NCBI GenBank assembly: GCA_011051745.1
Contig: DRKO01000029.1
Coordinates: 1-6,385, forward strand
Origin: Chloroflexota bacterium
Lineage (GTDB): Bacteria; Chloroflexota; Anaerolineae; Aggregatilineales; UBA3940
Direction of reading: 5' to 3'
Length of the DNA: 6,385 bases
Part shown: piece by piece, positions 6,135 through 6,385 of the stretch
Position numbering within the stretch: position 1 is the first letter of the stretch
Layout: each line of letters starts with the position of its first letter
Translations under genes and position numbers: made by a program
Notes under the pieces: generated by a model
The model's database searches: none
What the model was told of the DNA's origin: nothing
What the model saw: only the letters and a program-made list of their open reading frames with translations

Positions 6135-6385
6135 GTGATCCACGTGAGAAGACGCATTACCAGAGACTGGCTGTTCCCCGTGGCGCTGGCGGTGTTCATC
6201 GGCGCGAGCGTCGCTCTCCCGCTTCTGCTGTGGTTGCTGCCGCAGAACCCCTACATGGGGCTGCTGGGGGCGGTTGTCGGCGCGGCAGGCGGGTTGATCG
6301 GCGGACAGGAGCTATGGGATCGTATGTTCGCGGGGAAGCGCCGCCGCCCGGAGCGCCCTGCGCGGGGCCGGACGCGGGCCGAATA
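6135..6385 (+). CDS. Small two-helix membrane protein, function unknown, 3' end at or just past window edge
   Basis: Not recognised as a named family. The GTG start at 6135 is supported by GGAGAG (6123-6128) six bases upstream. The frame stays open for 83 codons, and the last two bases of the window are TA; the next base decides whether this is a stop (TAA/TAG) or tyrosine. A short basic N-terminus (VRRRITR) precedes a first hydrophobic helix, about residues 12-36 (WLFPVALAV...LLLWLLP). A second, glycine-rich helix is at about 40-57 (GLLGAVVGAAGGLIGG). The C-terminal tail, from about residue 68, is strongly basic (KRRRPERPARGRTR). The likely topology is a membrane hairpin with both ends cytoplasmic by the positive-inside rule. 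It probably has its own promoter and no evident link to the glutamate synthase genes. Confidence 0.6.
   Translation, partial: MIHVRRRITRDWLFPVALAVFIGASVALPLLLWLLPQNPYMGLLGAVVGAAGGLIGGQELWDRMFAGKRRRPERPARGRTRAE

Noticed and set aside
5615..6199. 194-codon open frame on the minus strand
   Set aside because: It spans the end of the glutaminase gene, the hairpin-rich intergenic region and the start of the membrane protein gene, with no recognisable protein features.

Overview
The window is GC-rich chromosomal DNA, roughly two-thirds G+C by eye. It is dominated by a two-gene operon on the + strand that encodes a split glutamate-synthase-like enzyme. High GC, G/C-rich hairpin clutter between genes and the archaeal-type split GOGAT architecture suggest a Chloroflexota-like bacterium. 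This is an inference; no marker gene is present.

Region by region: 1-91 is non-coding and opens with an almost pure pyrimidine tract. A sigma70-type promoter (TTGACA-N17-TAAGAT, 92-120) should start a leader of about 570 nt. Within that leader, 219-438 matches the glmS self-cleaving ribozyme in sequence and fold: the A|GCGCC cleavage site, P1, TGACGAGG, P2, TCGGCGGATGCCTCC, the P3 loop/P3.1 pseudoknot, and P4/P4.1. After it lie about 257 nt of spacer with strong hairpins, then two CDSs. The first (696-3176) is an 826-residue FMN-barrel subunit carrying a degenerate second barrel. The second (3189-5840) is an 883-residue class II glutamine amidotransferase with a C-terminal GXGXG beta-helix. 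A hairpin-rich intergenic region (5841-6134) holds a probable new promoter, followed by a small two-helix membrane protein (6135 to the window end).

How the parts work together: the second protein should hydrolyse glutamine and supply ammonia, and the first should hold FMN and a 3Fe-4S cluster and reduce 2-iminoglutarate to glutamate. Together they cover all catalytic modules of a GltB/GOGAT large subunit, divided and reordered. No GltD-type NADPH subunit is visible.

The main point of interest is the pairing of a ribozyme that elsewhere senses glucosamine-6-phosphate and controls glmS with a glutamate synthase operon. If functional, it would couple amino-sugar status to nitrogen assimilation by self-cleavage of the GOGAT mRNA.
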